6,445 nt of DNA, from positions 1-6,445 of the forward strand of contig CAJUFK010000154.1 of assembly GCA_910585535.1 (NCBI GenBank), in the 5' to 3' direction. The notes under the pieces are model-generated. The model ran no database searches. It was not told where the DNA came from and saw only the letters and a list, made by a program, of their open reading frames with translations. This document shows positions 5,171 to 6,445 of this stretch, piece by piece (within the stretch, counting starts at the first letter, position 1; each line of letters begins with the position of its first letter). The DNA comes from an uncultured Angelakisella sp. Lineage in GTDB: Bacteria; Bacillota; Clostridia; Oscillospirales; Ruminococcaceae. The translations under genes were made by a program, and so were the position numbers.

Positions 5171-6445
5171 ATGGCAGAGCAGGAGACCCTGTACCAAAAG
5201 GCCCTGGCCGCCATCCAAAAGTATTGGATGCTCCGGCCCGGGGACCGGGTCGTTGTGGGGGTGTCCGGGGGGGCCGATTCGGTGGCCCTGCTGGATCTTC
5301 TCTGCCGCCTGGAGGGGCTGACCCTCACCGTCTGCCACCTGAACCACGGCCTCCGTCCCGAAGCCGGGGAGGAGGAAGCCTTTGTCCGCCGCCTGGCGGA
5401 GGACCGGGGGCTGGCCTTTCTCTCCCGGCGGGAGGACGCCGCCGCCTGGGCCCGGGACCACCGCTGCACCGTGGAGGAGGCCGGGCGGGAGCTGCGGTAC
5501 GCCCTCTTCCGGGACTGTTCCGGGGAGGGGGGGAAGATCGCCACCGCCCACACCCTTTCGGACAGCATGGAGACGGTACTCCTCAACCTCACCCGGGGGA
5601 CGGGGATCAAGGGGCTGCGGGGCATTCCCCCGGTCCGGGGGAACATCGTCCGTCCCCTCATCGGCTGCACCCGCCGGGAGGTGGAGGACTACTGCCGCCA
5701 GCGGGGGCTCTCCTTTGTCGTCGATCCCACCAACCTCACCAGCCAGTACAGCCGGGGCCGCATCCGCAACCAGGTGATTCCCCAGCTGCTGGAGCTGAAT
5801 CCCGGCCTTCCCGCCGCCATGGCCCGGCTCATGGCCCGGATGGAGGACCAGCTTGCTTTGACCCGGGAGCTGGCCGCCGCCGCCCGGAAGGATCTGGACC
5901 GGGATGGCCTTCTGGACCGGGAGGGGCTGCTGGCCCTGCCCCCGCCGGTTCGGGAGGAGCTGCTTCTGGACCTGCTGATGGCGGAGGGCCAGAAGCAGTC
6001 CGCCCGCCTCCTGGAGGAGATGCTGGAGGTCCTTCGCCGGGGAAAGGGGAAGGTCCAGGTGGGGACGGGGGTCTTCTTTTCGGTGAAGGACGGCCTGGCG
6101 GGCCTCGTCACCCATCGGCCCCGGCCCGGGGAGTTCTTCCCCCGGGAGATCGACCTTTCCGCCCTGGCCCTGCCGGTATCCTTTCCCCTGGGCGGAGGGA
6201 AGGAGCTGGTTATCCGGCGGGTGACAGAAAAAAAGAGGGAGAAAACAGAAAAAATTAACAAATCGGCCTTAAATAACAGGTTGGATTGTGGTAGAATAAT
6301 AGGCACTATCCGATTGCGGGCAAAAGCCCCCGGGGACCGCATGGCCCCGGCCTGGCGGCGGGCGGGGAGCCATCCCCTGAAAAAGCTTTGCCAGGAGGCG
6401 GGCATCCCGCCGGAGCAGCGGCAGTTTTTGGCGGTGGCCGAGGAC
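5171..6445 (+). CDS. tilS: tRNA(Ile)-lysidine synthetase TilS (3' end beyond window)
   Basis: TilS uses ATP and lysine to convert C34 of the CAU-anticodon tRNA-Ile to lysidine, so that AUA is read as isoleucine. It is usually essential. The 425 visible residues show the N-type PP-loop SGGADS (32-37), HLNHGLR (56-62), TAHTLSDSMET (125-135, corresponding to the usual TAHH.DD..ET) and the RPLIGCTRREVEDYC and DPTNLTSQYSRGRIRNQVIP segments. The C-terminal domain starts with IRLRAKAPGDRM (GDR at 388-390) and LKKLCQEAGIP. The reading frame runs off the right edge, probably lacking only the last few tens of residues. The ATG at 5171 follows AAGGGAGG (5151-5158) by 12 nt, or the later GGAGGG by 10. 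An A/T-rich patch near 6225-6305 covers the linker before the C-terminal domain. In relatives hpt and ftsH often follow. Confidence 0.95.
   Translation, partial: MAEQETLYQKALAAIQKYWMLRPGDRVVVGVSGGADSVALLDLLCRLEGLTLTVCHLNHGLRPEAGEEEAFVRRLAEDRGLAFLSRREDAAAWARDHRCTVEEAGRELRYALFRDCSGEGGKIATAHTLSDSMETVLLNLTRGTGIKGLRGIPPVRGNIVRPLIGCTRREVEDYCRQRGLSFVVDPTNLTSQYSRGRIRNQVIPQLLELNPGLPAAMARLMARMEDQLALTRELAAAARKDLDRDGLLDREGLLALPPPVREELLLDLLMAEGQKQSARLLEEMLEVLRRGKGKVQVGTGVFFSVKDGLAGLVTHRPRPGEFFPREIDLSALALPVSFPLGGGKELVIRRVTEKKREKTEKINKSALNNRLDCGRIIGTIRLRAKAPGDRMAPAWRRAGSHPLKKLCQEAGIPPEQRQFLAVAED
6269..6297 (+). promoter_or_regulatory. Candidate promoter inside tilS
   Basis: TAGAAT (6292-6297) is preceded by TG at 6289-6290, an extended -10. 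A -35-like TTAAAT (6269-6274) sits at 17-nt spacing. Both lie in the only clearly A/T-rich patch of tilS, so the site could drive genes just past the right edge. The patch also encodes a lysine- and asparagine-rich linker typical of the family, so its composition may be due to protein constraint alone. Confidence 0.3.

Noticed and set aside
5138..6115. Minus-strand open frame opposite tilS
   Set aside because: It is the antisense of a conserved gene with intact catalytic motifs, and no start signal was seen.
5224..6258. Proline/glycine-rich + strand frame overlapping tilS
   Set aside because: It is an out-of-frame shadow of tilS, with extreme composition and no motif.

Overview
The window looks like a chromosomal segment of a GC-rich member of the Bacillota (Firmicutes), most likely class Clostridia and possibly the Oscillospiraceae. 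Three things point there: the gene order gdpP-rplI-dnaB, typical of Bacillota; strong AGGAGG-type ribosome binding sites; and coding sequence whose third codon positions are mostly G or C. The family-level placement is an inference from gene order and style, not a search result.

Layout: positions 1-240 hold no complete gene. They contain a cluster of perfect small hairpins resembling a structured intergenic repeat, followed by what may be the last codons of a damaged gene ending at 240. A strong intrinsic terminator (247-287) closes whatever lies upstream. A sigma-A-type promoter (269-297), whose -35 box lies inside the terminator's right arm, starts a rightward gene cluster. The genes are gdpP (364-2364, membrane c-di-AMP phosphodiesterase), rplI (2394-2843, ribosomal protein bL9), dnaB (2862-4220, replicative helicase), an SMI1/KNR4 (SUKH) family gene (4474-5148) and tilS (5171 to beyond the right edge, tRNA-Ile lysidine synthetase). 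All are on the + strand. Gaps are 29, 18 and 22 nt except between dnaB and the SUKH gene, where 253 nt separate them.

That 253-nt gap is the most unusual part. It holds two near-identical 65-bp copies spaced exactly 80 bp apart. Each has a GC-rich stem-loop, and the two differences between copies both leave the proposed fold intact. The lone SUKH gene beside this repeat looks like an accessory insertion into an otherwise housekeeping cluster. No toxin gene is visible next to it.

Functionally, the cluster joins second-messenger turnover (GdpP), translation (bL9, and TilS for AUA decoding) and replication (DnaB). This is a common grouping in the phylum and probably reflects co-transcription of essential or growth-linked genes. 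I found no rRNA, tRNA, CRISPR array, transposase or intein. No demonstrably new system is visible. The best leads are the dnaB-SUKH repeat pair, the SUKH insertion, and the hairpin cluster with a possible broken gene end at the left edge.
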